NCBI GenBank assembly: GCA_033032175.1
Contig: CM065316.1
Coordinates: 7,038,115-7,102,114 of the forward strand
Source: Saturnia japonica
Taxonomy: Eukaryota > Arthropoda > Insecta > Lepidoptera > Saturniidae
Direction: 5' to 3'
DNA length: 64,000 nucleotides
The notes under the pieces were generated by a model. That model searched no databases. It saw only the letters and a list, made by a program, of their open reading frames with translations, and had not been told where the DNA came from. Shown piece after piece: positions 49,001 to 61,322 of this stretch; positions within the stretch are counted from its first letter, which is position 1, and each line of letters begins with the position of its first letter. The translations under genes were made by a program, and so were the position numbers.

Positions 49001-50514
49001 GCACTAAACATTTTTTATACTAATCAAATATTAAAACTGTTTACAGCACATTAAGAATGCAATTCAATTTTAATCACATTTAGACATCATTTCTTGGTTA
49101 CAGTGACTGTGTGTTCTCAAATCACGTCCTTCACAAAAGCGGACTTTATAATCAGCCACCATGCAGTAGCTATATCAATACCTTATAAAAACTTATATTA
49201 GAACAAGTTTGTTATGACTTACACCCTTCTGCTTCTATATTACAGATTTGGTTGACGATATTTTAACGCAACAAAATATTTTGGAACGTTCGTATTAATA
49301 TTTATAAATAGTAAACGATTAAAATATTCTGATATTCATTTACCTACATAATTATGTAGTATATAAAATAGGCACTTGATGGGATTGAAATGTATCCGCC
49401 GGAATGACATCGAGGCTTATCATTGCGTCATTTTCATAATGCGACGCCCGGTGTACATTTTAGCTGCCGTCTATAATGCACGCGAGGCACGGCGCGGACA
49501 TCCTATTAATTACATACATCGCTTAATTATTGATTTTTAGTATTAAACATGGAAGCATTTTGCACTGAGTACCAGGCTTTATTATGCAACGACACAACGT
49601 TAATTTTGTATCAGTTTATCATCTACTTATACGGGAATCGTGCAAGTGGACTATGCTGCCATCTGATGAAAGAATACAAATGTCATGGGCTTTTTCATAA
49701 TATTTGTCTTTAATGTTTTTGAACATACTTATAAAATGATGTTCCCAATATCTGACAAGATAAATAAACCATTTATTAGACTGATAAACAGCCAAATAAA
49801 TATTATACGTTAAAAGATATGAGGAATGAAAAATTGGGCCGTAGGGAAATAAATTATTATTTAGTTATTTTTATTTGTTTACTAACATAGGTAAAAAAAG
49901 TTATTATTTAAAATCGAATGGTTTAAAATCGATGCTCGTAACTAACATATTCAGGAGGTTGACGTTGAATGGGAGAAATCCAAGCCCAACAGTAGACAAA
50001 CAAACAAAGAAACATTAACTTAGATATAGTAGACTAGTTGTACCGCACTATTTCTTACTGCTAGTTCTTGAGATTTATTAGCACGTTCAAATAAACAAAA
50101 AAAAACCATCTTAGTATAAAACAGTAGTTGGTACTTTACTCCAAAGTTATAATTTTTAATTGAGAGTTTATGTATATGTATGAACAAACCTGTCACATAA
50201 AATTGCTTCAGTGAAGCCAAACGCAGAAACGTTTATTTTACAAATTCCACAGCTGAGAGAAATGAACGAAATATATTTTTCTTAGAAACCTAAACACATT
50301 AACGTCCGAAGATCGGCAAGTGGCACGCCGCTTATCACGCTGAAGCTATAAAACACGATGGCACAAATTTAAAACAATAAATCGTTTACAGTGACGCTTC
50401 TTAAACAAACTTACAACTCTGTTCTAAATAGTGTTTCATTAAATTCTATATATTATCACACGTATGTAGGGCAATGCCTGGATTAGTCATTTTTTTAAAG
50501 TATCAAATTTAAAG
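46061..50514. other. AT-rich intergenic DNA
   Basis: No gene is supported. About 46080-46330 may be a decayed repeat with a GC-rich stretch (GGAGGCGCGCGGCGGCGCGG). 49380-49510 is a higher-GC patch of unknown role. TAGG microrepeats occur at 46755 and 48432. Confidence 0.4.
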
Positions 50515-50625
50515 GCTAGCCCCTGATGGTAAGCACAGTACGATCTAAACGTGACGGCTACCACTGAGAGATCGGCAATCGATTGGCGGTCACCGCTGTC
50601 GTGCTAGACTGCATAAATATCTCTT
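50515..50625 (+). repeat. Dispersed repeat family 2 copy
   Basis: CCCTGATGGTAAGCACAGTA, CCACTGAGAGATCGGCAATC and GGCGGTCACCGCTGTCGTGC are present in order. This is the clearest copy of the core module. Confidence 0.75.
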
Positions 50626-50999
50626 CTCGTACCACTAGAAGGACCCGATGTCATAAGAATGACAGAAAATACTGCTTTTAGAGTATCACATTACTTTTTA
50701 GTTCGTGCCCAGATGAAGGTCACCGTATAACTATGATTCCTGATCTCAACGCATGTGGTTCTGTTGCGAAAAAGAGAATAAGGAAGTAGATTTAACAACT
50801 CTTTAGAACACTCACCATGATACAGACGGTAATTAGATCTTTTTTTATCGTTTACACAATTTCACACACGGCCACTTAATTCCAAACTAAGCATACAAAT
50901 ATAGAAATTGAACACTGAGACATATACAACTGACAATTATTAACGCTATGGACACAATCTTACCTGATCATGATCATGATGAAACCATAGCGTAGTATA

Positions 51000-51180
51000 G
51001 CGTAGGGTATTTTTTATTGCCCGCCTAGACTGCATCCTCAAGTTGAAAATTTCTCGTCAAGCACCTAAAAGTATGTTCCGGCAGCTGCATTTGAGTGCCA
51101 GTTCCTCCATCAGGTTTAGCGTGTTACATCTTAGGTTCACATTGTCATATAAAATTAGTTGCGATTGTGGTCATAACGCT
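51000..51180 (+). repeat. tRNA-derived SINE tail
   Basis: CATCCTCAAGTTGAAAATTT, AAGCACCTAAAAGTATGTTC, GCAGCTGCATTTGAGTGCCA and ACATCTTAGGTTCACATTGT follow the order of the body at 63400-63560 and 63780-63930. The head is missing. Confidence 0.6.
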
Positions 51181-51189
51181 AAGCGAAGG

Positions 51190-51870
51190 ACGCTAAGGAC
51201 TTGAGCGAGATAGCGCGCGTTGTTTTCAAAAGTTCCTATCAGCCCGTTGCGCCCACACTACGGGCCTATGTAGCGAGCGACACAATGCGTGTCAAATGGC
51301 GATAAATACTGAAATTTATAAGTACACATTTTAATTTTAAGTGCAAAGTATATAATTTTGTGCACTCCATCTTTTGTATTCTACATTTCCAGTTTGAAGA
51401 TTAAACTGTCTAGTAAAAATAACAAATCCTCATCCATGATTTGCAAGACCTAAAATACGTCTAAACGCTAAAACAGCTCGCAACGCACTATGGTCACTCG
51501 CAAGCCCCATCCGCCCCGCCTGCCGCCGCCCTAGTCACCGCGTATTCACTGTGGACGAGCACTAACAAACACTTAAAGAAGTTTTTTTAAAGTAGCCAAG
51601 TACATAGCTATATTTTATTGCATATGAAGTTTGTTCCCATAATACATTTGAAGTTGTGAAATAAATATAAAAATCGAATGAGATATAGAAAATAGATAAG
51701 TATAATACGTGTGTGGAGCGAGCGTAATTTAAAACCGCATGGGTGCGCTCCTGCTGAAATTAAGTGCGAGTCGGTCTGTACGTGACGCCGGCAAATGCAC
51801 CGCGTCTGCCCGTGTGTGCGCGCCTTAATTGTGAAGCTTCATTTGTTTTGTGTCACAGTCACAGGTAAGT
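51190..51870 (+). promoter_or_regulatory. CpG-rich region with strong splice donor; possible promoter and non-coding first exon
   Basis: Three higher-GC blocks (51190-51300, 51470-51545, 51715-51864) end in GTCACAG|GTAAGTAAG, a near-ideal 5' splice site at 51865. Bases 51733-51739 are a RUNX-type AACCGCA. No long frame crosses it, so a first exon would be non-coding. It could start a neighbouring plus-strand gene whose coding exons are outside the window. No TATA box is evident. The call is inference from composition and the donor. Confidence 0.3.
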
Positions 51871-52129
51871 AAGTCGCTTATTGTTCGTAGAGACTAATAT
51901 TTTAAAGCTTAAAATTTCCTATACTTGTATGACTTTTACAGTGACTTTCAATAGATTCTTATATTCCGATGATAGTCGTTGCTATTAGTCAGTTATATAC
52001 GTAGTACTATTTATCACGTGAAATGTAATCGTTATACTGAACTAAAACAAAGAAAAACTATGAGATTTTTTTTACACGATACGGTTACCTACATTACCTA
52101 TAGGTAAATATATAAATTACATACATACA

Positions 52130-52290
52130 TTGTACAGGTGGCAAACAAGCGTACGATTCGCCTGATGATAAGCGGCTACCGTAGCCTATGGATATGTATC
52201 ACTAGGTTGTTGCTGACCTTGAATCCCCTTACCCCAAAGAGCTCTGCAAATCCTAATCACCGCAGGAACAGAACACTAATTTATTTGGCT
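52130..52290 (-). repeat. Dispersed repeat family 1 copy
   Basis: GGTGGCAAACAAGCGTACGA, TTCGCCTGATGATAAGCGGC, TACCGTAGCCTATGGATATG and CCAAAGAGCTCTGC are the complement of 12590 and 58255. Confidence 0.75.
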
Positions 52291-55200
52291 TCGATATTTT
52301 GCAAGATGCATGCAATTCACCAGTAAGCTGCTCCAAGTAGAGAGAAACGCTAAAGAGATTAGACATGTACGTTTATGTAAGTATTCGTTGACTTTTGTTA
52401 CATTTTAAAATTTTAAAGGTAGGTATAGGTTAATTGTTCTGAAACGTCATTTGAATTAAAGCATATTATCAAGATATTGCAGTTCTAAAATTGCTAGATG
52501 ACTGTTAATTCATATCTTGATACATATCTATTGTAGACTAATATAACACAAGCATTAGATTTTTTAAATTATTTCTGTAATATACGAACCTACATATTAT
52601 AATACCTTTATGTATGAAGTAGGTCTATTTGTATACTTACAGAATATACCTACAGCATAGAAAATATATACAAACATAGTACCTACCTGTATTCTAAGAA
52701 AAGGTGTATTCTTCAGTAGTGCAGAATAAAGACGGAACCATTGAAATATTTGTCTAATCTCAGTACAACGTAGTTCACAATAAAACGTTTTCTTCGTTCC
52801 GCACACGAGACATCCTTTGTCTAACACTAATTGCCGATGTTAAGGTTCTCCTGCCGGCATTGTATTGAATACTTCTGCTTGAGTATTCGTAATTACAGCT
52901 TTCATAGGGACCCTTTTAATTATATCGCTTTGTTATTTTGCTTGCGTGAAGATGCCAATTATTACAATAAGCGAACATGTGCCCTCTGGTTCTGATTTCA
53001 CGATGTACAGTGTTAATGGGAATTAAATTTTGGCTTTTAATTTTTTTTATACTTAGGCTAATTTTATAACCAGTAGCGACTCGAAATAGGTAACTATCTA
53101 CCTGCCTGCTATTGTTGAAATAGATAGGCTATGGAGAATATCAAAAATATTTTGCATTAAACGTTAGTTTAAAACTAACCAAGATTTTATTTACCAATAA
53201 TGTAAACTGTTAGAATTCCATAAAATTTGTATTAGAAAAGTTGTTATTATGAACTAAATATAAAGCATACAATACACGAAATATACAAAAGTAATATTCA
53301 ATTTAGAATGCTTAAAGTAACAGTAAAATCAAAATTAAAATATTAAAATTAGGTAAATAAACTTTTTTTAGGTATTAAACACTATTGTTATAGCTAATAG
53401 CGTAGAAATGATGCGAATTTCACTTATGCATAAAGTATTTTTTTCAAGTACAATATTCATTTCAACCTTTGTCAAAGTTAATTTAAAACATATTTGTAAA
53501 TCTCATAACTAAAAAGGTTGTAAGTTAATAATAACTCTATATAGTACGGTATCATTATACCAGAGTAATGGGATAAAACTAGTGGGTAGCACCGGGCGCG
53601 ACCGTGGAATGAGGTGGGTGGAGAACTGGTAATTTTCTGGACTATTTATTTCTCGCTGGTCACATTACGCGCTCCTATGTTTTATTACTCCTATCCACCT
53701 TCATTAAAATGTTTCTCGCTACACAATCGTCGGCTTAAATTGCTATAGTTTCTTCAAACGAACTTAAATTGTAGTATTTAGTTAAACTGTATACTTATAT
53801 GCAGTTTTTAGATGCTGGTTTTACAAGCGGTACCACTTTCGATACATCTTCATTATAGAATAATTGGTGAATAAATATAATGTCTAACTAACAAAACTTA
53901 TCTTAGGAAATTTAAATATCATACATACCTATTAAAATTTTTATACTTAACCTATCCTGTTAACATTGCTTATTATATACTAACACCAGGGTCATAACAC
54001 AAGTATAAGAATTCAGTGCCTTATAAAAATCATCTATTAACAGCGAAAAGGTTATAACAGTGAACACTGAAGGGTTGAAATCAAGGCGGGCGGTAATCAG
54101 CCGACGACCGCGTAATGGGCCCGAAGGGACCCCGCCATGCCGCGGCTCCGCTCGAACCGTCTTGAACGTCTTAGGGTTGTCCCCTTTTTCTATCAAGATT
54201 GCTGAGAGTAAAGTTGATTATATGTAAGTATTATAGGTATAGATAAATAAAATACATAATTATTAAATTCATCGTATTTAAAAGCACAGTTAGTTTTATT
54301 GTATTTGGAATTGATTATTATGTAAGTAAATGGGAATGTACCTACGTACACTATTTCATTTTTTACTTATATGTGTGACTGTCTCAAAATATTTAAGAAT
54401 AAGTACATATTTATTTATATAAAAAGATTTTTTAGCTTTTTTATTATTTCAATACAGGTTATCTAGGTAGAACTTATGAAATCTTTAACAATTAAGATAT
54501 TATTATTGTGATAGATATCACACATCATAACTGCAGATGGTGGCTGGTATAAATTATCAATTGCGAAATCTCTTAAAATTATTAGGTATATATAATATGT
54601 GATAGATATCAATCATGCATGCTAAGTTCGAATGATATATAAGTAGATAAGGTATAGTAGGTGCTTACTTACTATGGATACCATAGTATCTACGATCCTT
54701 GGTTACTTACATCTATTTGGATACGAAATCATCACTGCAATTAAATAGTTATATCTACCTATATTTTAATCAACAAAATCTGATTGATACTTTGGTGTAG
54801 ATACATAGGTATCCATCTCCATTTTTAATTATCTAAATAATTATACCTACCCATATAGTGAAATAGATAATATGCCTTTTCTAAGTGACAACCCTATTTG
54901 GTAGTAACTCTTAGCAGGGTTTAAGACAATGCCAATGTTTATTCTTTATCGCAGTCGTGGGAAATTTACGCGTGGAGATGATGATAATGAAAATATTCCC
55001 ATTCATAGTGGTTCGCTCACCGCTGTATTCTGTTTAATTAAAAATGGCAACGCTACTCAGTATTCATTGACATTTTTTTATTGTTAATACTTTAATGAAT
55101 TAAATTAAATTCTCGATTAGTTATTAATAGGTCGGTACATCTAATAAAAATTGCAGGAAACATGTAAAGCAAATTCAAGTATTTTCAAGTTCTTTATTGT

Positions 55201-56480
55201 CCGCATATATTATGTTTTCCACTATTTTAAATCAATACATAGTATGTAGTGTATAAAAAAAAGTCACAATCCGCGTTTGTAAGTTACTTCTTCTAAACCA
55301 CACACCGGATATTTAGAGACATTTTTACGGAAGGTTTGTATATACAATACATTGCAATTAAGTTTTAAAAAAATTATAATTTAAAATATTAAGTTATTTG
55401 CGTAGCTACTCAAGCAGCACGTAAGCAATAAACAATAAACCAGCCCATTTAGAACTTAAAGTTGTTTTATAGACTTAAAAGAGTGTTAGAAAATGTTTTT
55501 ATTCTTATAGGAACGATTTATTAGTTATTAAACAGCTAAAACTGTGTAACATTTGTATTAAGGGATCAGCCAAGCTTATGGTGTTTTAAAAGAATATTAT
55601 TACTCTGCTGTAAAACTATAAGTGTTATCTGACACTTACAGCTAGTTTTATCATTAAACTAGGCCGTATTTTGCATACGATCACTTGCATTTTACATCTA
55701 TAAGTGTTTTATAGAATTACTTGATGCACATTGGTTTATGCCAACTCCGTTCTAAAACTAACTTTTAACTTCTGTCTATGAAGATGTTTTAAAACTAAAA
55801 GAGTAAATGTCAACCATAGCTTTAGTCTATATTATTAACAACTGAGTCGCCGAATCGAATATTGTTGTATTTTGGACGCAATATGTGGAAAAAAAGAAAA
55901 GGATCTGATGGAGTTAGGAGGAAAATTAAGTATCTAAAGATAGTGTACCATCATTAAATTTATTAAGGAAGAAAAAAAACGATGTTTTAATAAATCAGAC
56001 AAGCTACAGTCAAGCATCAATTCCATCGACTTCTAAAGAGGGTTCCGTAGCAAATAAAAAAATTATGTTGTTGTTTTATATTGTATTAGCTTTTTCCGTT
56101 ACATTATCAACTTCTGTGTCGCTATTTCAAACCATGAGATAGAATTCTATCATTGCTTCTTCATATGACGATAATGAGAGCCTTTTCACACTTCATTCTG
56201 AGGTAGAACAATTATCTAAAGGCTCAGAATTTTCATCCTTGACTAATTTGTTGATATCTAATCGCTTTTTGGCAATCTCAATACGTCTTTGGATTCCCAC
56301 AAACTTGGTATAACGCAAGTCTTTTTTGTCCTTTCTCTATCGTTTCCAAATTCGTAAATGGCATATTTTCCTGAAAATAAAGTAAAACACGTATAAAATA
56401 AAGAACCTTCTAATGTAAGATACTTTACGATAAGGTTTCTTAATTATAAAATAAAACTCTTTTCGTTGTACCTTAGCTAC
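52291..56480. other. AT-rich intergenic DNA
   Basis: No gene is supported. A 135-bp GC-rich block at 54055-54190 gives a minus-strand frame (EPRHGGVPSGPLRGRRLI) that I do not recognise; it may be a repeat. A GC patch lies at 53580-53640. The rest is unassigned. Confidence 0.4.
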
Positions 56481-56559
56481 GTGACGTACTACTATAGTAC
56501 TATATATAGTTATGGGCGTACTATGGTGGTGTGGTGGTGGTGTTATGGTGGTGGTACTT

Positions 56560-57110
56560 ATTTGCAAACAAAGAAAACACTCGCAGCGAAACGGGAACTG
56601 TTCGATCGTTATCTTCTGGTTGCCGATTGGTATCCTAGGGAGCGGCCTTCACTCTCACTGGCTTCCCAACGTGGGAATTGTGGGCGAAAGCATTCGCCTG
56701 CGTTTATGGTGGCAGAGGAAGGAGAGAGAGGAACCTCCAGCTTCCACAGAAGTTGAAAATTTGAAGCGGCGGGTTCAAACGGAAGTCTTGCAGAAGTGGA
56801 CACAGGACCTGGCGGACGCGCGTTATGAGTGATATAGATACCATAGACGCCATCCACGCGGTCCACAAAAGATGGTGCAAGAGAAACAAGGGCTTCGTGA
56901 CGTTTCATCTGGTTCAGGTGCTAATCAGACACGGTTGCTTCGGATGAAACATACACCGGATCGCCCGTAATCTGTCGTACTCGGAACACGGGGGTGGAGG
57001 GGAATTTCTCAGTGTTGAGTGTTGTTAGTGACTCAACAGTGAGAGGACGTGGACGGCGATGATCTCCTTCTGCGAGATTTTACTGAGTAGGAGTCTCACA
57101 CAACCACTCG
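56560..57110 (+). pseudogene. R1-clade-like non-LTR retrotransposon ORF2 3' remnant
   Basis: In the frame through 56840-56960 the DNA reads DTIDAIHAVHKRWC and then GFVTFHLVQVLIRHGCFG, a stop, and NIHRIAR. The phrase FxLxQVLxxHGCFGxxxHRI is the conserved C-terminal segment of R1, TRAS and SART-type ORF2 proteins, just upstream of their zinc knuckle. Upstream text, TEVLQKWTQDLADARY, fits the preceding QxxW-region. Several stops and frame changes show decay, and RT and endonuclease parts are missing. A GGT-rich tract at 56520-56555 precedes it. Confidence 0.7.
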
Positions 57111-57299
57111 GTCCCCTGATCGCGGATGTATCCATGACGGGTGTCTCGACGTTAAAAAAAAGAAAAAGGTAGGTATATCATTATTTTACACCACTATAGA
57201 TATATTCGATTACCAAACCGGAAATAAGCACACCTTTAATTAAGTTAAAACACTGTGGTATTTGTGGACCGTATAGACAGACTGCTGTATAAAAATGTT

Positions 57300-57850
57300 T
57301 TTTTTTTAATGGTTCTGCTATATTATATAAATGATCTGCCGTTAATGGTTAAGAATTTCGCTAACATGGTTCTTTTTGAAAAGACACTTCAGTCACTTAT
57401 GTACCATACCAAGTAAAAAATCTCAGTAGCAAACTACTGAATAATGCCTAAGTATTTAAAGGCTACATAGTTTAAAATATCAGAATTACTTAATAATTAA
57501 TTTAAAGTGTCTGAAATTAAATATAAACATAACCAAGTGTATAAAATTTGCCTCGCCTAATGTGAAAAGTGTTGACAGTAATATCAAGGTAGAAGGCAAA
57601 TTAATAGACTTAGTTGATAATAGTATATTCGTAGGCACCCCATTTGATGCAGAATTACAGTGGAGACTCTTTGGCGGAGAGATTATTAAGCTCTGCTGCA
57701 TTCGCGCTGCGTAAGAATCGCCAGTTATTATTGCTACTCCTAGGTTAGGACACTTCGCATACCTACTTGCATAGCATAATTTTCTACAGTTTTGTACTGA
57801 TAGGTTGAGCAGCCAAGATATAACAATATTTAATACTACAAAAACGGTCA
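57300..57850 (+). pseudogene. Non-LTR retrotransposon ORF2 remnant, copy B
   Basis: Blocks follow the same order as copy A at 4440-5851 but on the plus strand. They are YYINDLPLMVKNFANMVLF (copy A: YINNLPLVVENGAD), NITKCIKFASPNVKSVDS (copy A: NANKTKCTRFALPNV), then KLIDLVDNSIF, ELQWRL and ERLLSSAAFALRKNRQ. The catalytic YADD is lost and the frame changes several times. Both fragments clearly come from one family. The minus-strand 121-codon frame over this DNA is a shadow. Confidence 0.75.
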
Positions 57851-58254
57851 ATTTAAAAAATACTTAAATAACATTTGTATTTTTTTAATTATTTATTTCA
57901 GGAAATCTACAGCTCTTAAATTCTAACTTACATACATAATTAAGTTGATATATTGGCTTAGCCAAAATGATTTCAATCGTATAACAATAAAGATATAACA
58001 ATCCTATACCCCAACGAAATTATTAATTAATTTTTGTTAAAAAACTTGATTTTTTTTTGTAAACCCGCACGAATTTCTTCCTGGCTCTTCTCAATGTGTT
58101 TGGATGTTTTACGAACCCGCGGAGTGGTAGCTTTTTCACTGTCATAGTAATTGTGCTTTGTTAGGACCAAAATAGAATAGAGTAAGAGAGATAGGCAACA
58201 GAGAAATTTCTATGGTGGTCGATTGGTGGAATAACTCTACCCTAGAAAGGATCA
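57851..58254. other. Unassigned DNA
   Basis: AT-rich, with no coding frame or recognised repeat. Confidence 0.4.
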
Positions 58255-58430
58255 CAGCCAAATAACTATTTATTGTGTTCCTACGGTGAGTGAGGCTTCC
58301 AGAGCTCCTTGGGGTAGGGGGTTCAAGGCCGGTAACTCACTAGTGATATCTATGTTATTACAAGTGTCCATAGGTTATGGTAGCCGCTTACCATAAAAGA
58401 TCCGTACGCTTATTTGCCACCATGGTTGTA
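58255..58430 (+). repeat. Dispersed repeat family 1 copy
   Basis: CTACGGTGAGTGAGGCTTCC, AGAGCTCCTTGGGGTAGGGG, CAAGTGTCCATAGGTTATGG and TAGCCGCTTACCATAA, then CTTATTTGCCACC. It matches 12590-12760 along its length. Confidence 0.78.
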
Positions 58431-60363
58431 CCTATAAAAAAGGTAATTTTGATTTCTGAGCACACTTAGATTGATTACTTGCGAGCAACAGTGTTTACAA
58501 AGAAGACTTGGCAATTTGACTTTAGTTTCTTTTGAAATTGTATTTGCGATTCATTACAAATTAAAACTATAGGTAATTGATAATTTTGTAAACATAATTT
58601 TTTTTTTATAAATACTATCTACCTATGTTTATATAATAAATAGTATAATATATTTTAAAAGCGGGTGGCATAATGTCCTACACTATTTATGGATTGAATT
58701 TACTTACATTTATTTTACCATGGACAAAATTATCCGTAGGTAGGTATATCAAAAATGTTCAAGTTAAACGATTAAAAAATATATAAATTTAATTAGAGGC
58801 ACCCAACTCATACTTGCAGGCTGGTGCCTTATAGTCTAGTGCTGGCCCTGGTCAAATATTTCTGGAGGAGGCAATACTGGAATGTAGGCAGATATCTGTA
58901 CATAACAGTCATTTTCCCTTATCTGTAGGTCATCCCTCCCTTACCACTTACCCCTCCCCAGCCAAAAAAAAGTCCGTGCTACATCATTGAACCATTCTGT
59001 CTGCGAAATATGGCTGTTTAAACGAAGTTGTACTAAAGTGATCTGATCAAAGTTTCTCCCACGTGAATAATTTTCAAGGATTATTAAACAAGAATAGTAG
59101 TAGGTAAGTATCTACGAAGGAGAATAGGTTCTTATTCTCATAATGGAACTATAATAGTTGGAAGGTAAAAATGAGTGTCGATTTACATTCTTTATAAATT
59201 ATCTAGTATGTTTATACTTAGGGAATGTCCGTTAATTACCTGAACTCAAACAGGTAGTCTTTAAAAATCTTAATCATACAGTGCATGATTATATATACCT
59301 ACCTATATTAATTTTACTCAATTTCATATATCTACCTACCTACTCAAGTATATAGGCATATAGGTCCATACATCACAATCACCAAAAAAATAAAATAAAA
59401 AAATGAATCATTTCGGTATGAAAACCAGAGACCAGTACTGCCATCTGTTTTGAATTTAGAAACTAGCGCTCACTAGCGCCACTGTCAACACACACTTTTT
59501 ATACCCTTATACGTAAACCCACCCACACACGACTGAAGAAAAGTTGCCAAAAATACTTCTACAAAACATTTTCATAACATCAACGTGGTCCAGCGTTCAA
59601 AAGTCTACCTTAACTTCAGTTACTTAGATTCCTTTTAGATTACATTTTCAATTTGGTTCTCCTTTTTAAACATGGAAAGAAATCCGTAAGACAAATCTAA
59701 AACGTCCAAAGCGCCCAGTAAACGTAACCAATATACGCTTCTCTATTTCTGTATAATGTTGACCCGAGTACACAGAACTGAAATGTCATATGTATTTAGA
59801 TGTACTCTGTAACTTGTTACGTTTCGACATGCGCACACATTACCCTTTCTTTAACTTATCAATGTGTGAGAGCAGTAGGTCTGTAGGGGAACTTTCTTAG
59901 ATGGAGTTTCCTTTCTTAAGAACGCGAAGAAAGCGCGAAAAGGTTCACCCTTGAAACAGTTTTGTAAAAATAGTCCCGATCTGGTTCGTTACCGTACCGT
60001 GAGAGGGCGTCTTTATATTTTTAAATAAAAAAAAATCTTATCTACAGTAAGTAGATACAGATCATTGAAAGAAGAAAATTAATTCTTATTCATGTCAATT
60101 AACATAGAAACTTTATTCATAGTACCATACGTTAAGCACGTATTTTTATATTTACTTTTGTAATGTAAAAGAAAAATAGTAGGTAGGTACCTAAGTGAAT
60201 CTGCAACATAAAAAAAGATAATGTTCTATCCTGAATAATTTCTAACAACATAAATCATGGATTATCGTGTTTTAAAAGTTTTTATTTCTTAGTTATTTAT
60301 TTAATATTAGGTACAAGTAAGTAGTTAAATATTGCTCGACCAACAGTATTGTGACAAATGTAA
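58431..60363. other. Intergenic DNA upstream of a candidate promoter
   Basis: No gene is supported. 59400-60010 is less AT-rich than average and could hold distal regulatory sites. 59095-59350 has many TAGGTA microrepeats. Confidence 0.35.
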
Positions 60364-60625
60364 CCAATCGAAGCCCAGTATATATACCCTACAACAATAT
60401 CACATTACGATCTTAACGAATAGCGTTTTGCGGTTAACCGCAAAATCACCCACAACCAATCAGCGCTTACTCGGTCATATATTTACCTATGTTTATTTTT
60501 CCACGGGTGAAAATCTTAGAAACCGCACCGCTAACCACAAAGGTCAGGTGATCGACCAATAGGAGATCGTAAATATAACCACAAGCCACGCCTATAAAAC
60601 CGCAAACCAACCACAAAGCGAGACG
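60364..60625 (+). promoter_or_regulatory. Candidate RUNX-responsive promoter: 7 RUNX sites, 3 CCAAT boxes, TATA box
   Basis: Perfect RUNX-type 7-mers (AACCRCA or complement) lie at 60429-60435, 60436-60442, 60521-60527, 60533-60539, 60577-60583, 60598-60604 and 60609-60615. The first two form the palindrome TGCGGTTAACCGCA. CCAAT words are at 60364, 60456 (ACCAATCAGCG, a strong NF-Y-like context) and 60556. TATAAAA is at 60593-60599, which would place a plus-strand start near 60623-60630. The downstream DNA to about 61170 is non-coding but less AT-rich, compatible with a 5' UTR, and has an eighth site at 61141-61147. Direction and target gene are inferred. Confidence 0.55.
60593..60599 (+). 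promoter_or_regulatory. TATA box
   Basis: TATAAAA sits in a GC-flanked context (CACGCCTATAAAACCGC) directly beside two RUNX-type sites and 33 bases after a CCAAT box. This context is unlike the AT-rich background, where TATA words mean little. Confidence 0.5.
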
Positions 60626-61322
60626 TTACACGTTCCTGTCATCGATCGTCGTTACCCTGATGTTCTTTTTTCCAATTACGAATTATGTTCCGCGGTTGTT
60701 TATTCATAGCTCGTCCGTGATTTCTAAACATATCGTATAATAATTACATTACTTATTTCAAATATTTATTTAGATATTTAGTAAAATAAAGACAGTTTTA
60801 ATTATAGTTATTAAATGTAAATTATAGGTTGGCCGCAAACGGGCCATCCTCAGCCTTTCATCTCAAAGATGAAATATTGATTCCAACGTTGTAGAAAGGC
60901 CTCACGCACACCCGTGAACCACCGTGTACAGATACACGGACACAACCGCGACCGCATTATATTCATAATGAGTACAGCCATCCCACTCAGCGGCCGTCTT
61001 TGACTTTGTATAAATATATTTTGTCCCTCTCTTGCGGCACTTCAGCAGACTATTCCCCCTCGAGGGAGTGCGACGGGTGCGGGTTAGGAGTTTGTCTTCG
61101 AGAGGTCGCCAATTTCTATTTCATTAAGTGGCGCGTGTAAAACCGCAGTAGATCGATGACGTTAGAACACCTGAAAAACCTTACTGTAAACAAGTCTTAA
61201 ATATTGTCATTATTACAAGTGCCAAGAAAAGAGGTAAATTTTTTGAATAGGTACCAGGTACTTATTGGTAGATATTTGTAGGAGCTAAACTCTGGAACTT
61301 ATGATCCAATAATTCTATTATT
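60626..61322 (+). other. Possible 5' UTR or promoter-proximal region
   Basis: No coding frame is supported. 60830-61170 has raised GC, with a block at 61020-61120 (CCCCCTCGAGGGAGTGCGAC). It may be the transcribed leader of the gene driven by the promoter above. Confidence 0.25.

Noticed and set aside
53960..54196. 78-codon minus-strand frame with a Pro/Arg/Gly-rich stretch
   Set aside because: The GC-rich block is short, has no recognisable family and no splice context; it is kept only as an unassigned patch.
57486..57851. 121-codon minus-strand open frame
   Set aside because: It is antisense to the plus-strand RT remnant (copy B).
60332..60562. 76-codon open frame
   Set aside because: It crosses the RUNX-site and CCAAT cluster; its composition is not protein-like and the sequence is better explained as promoter.
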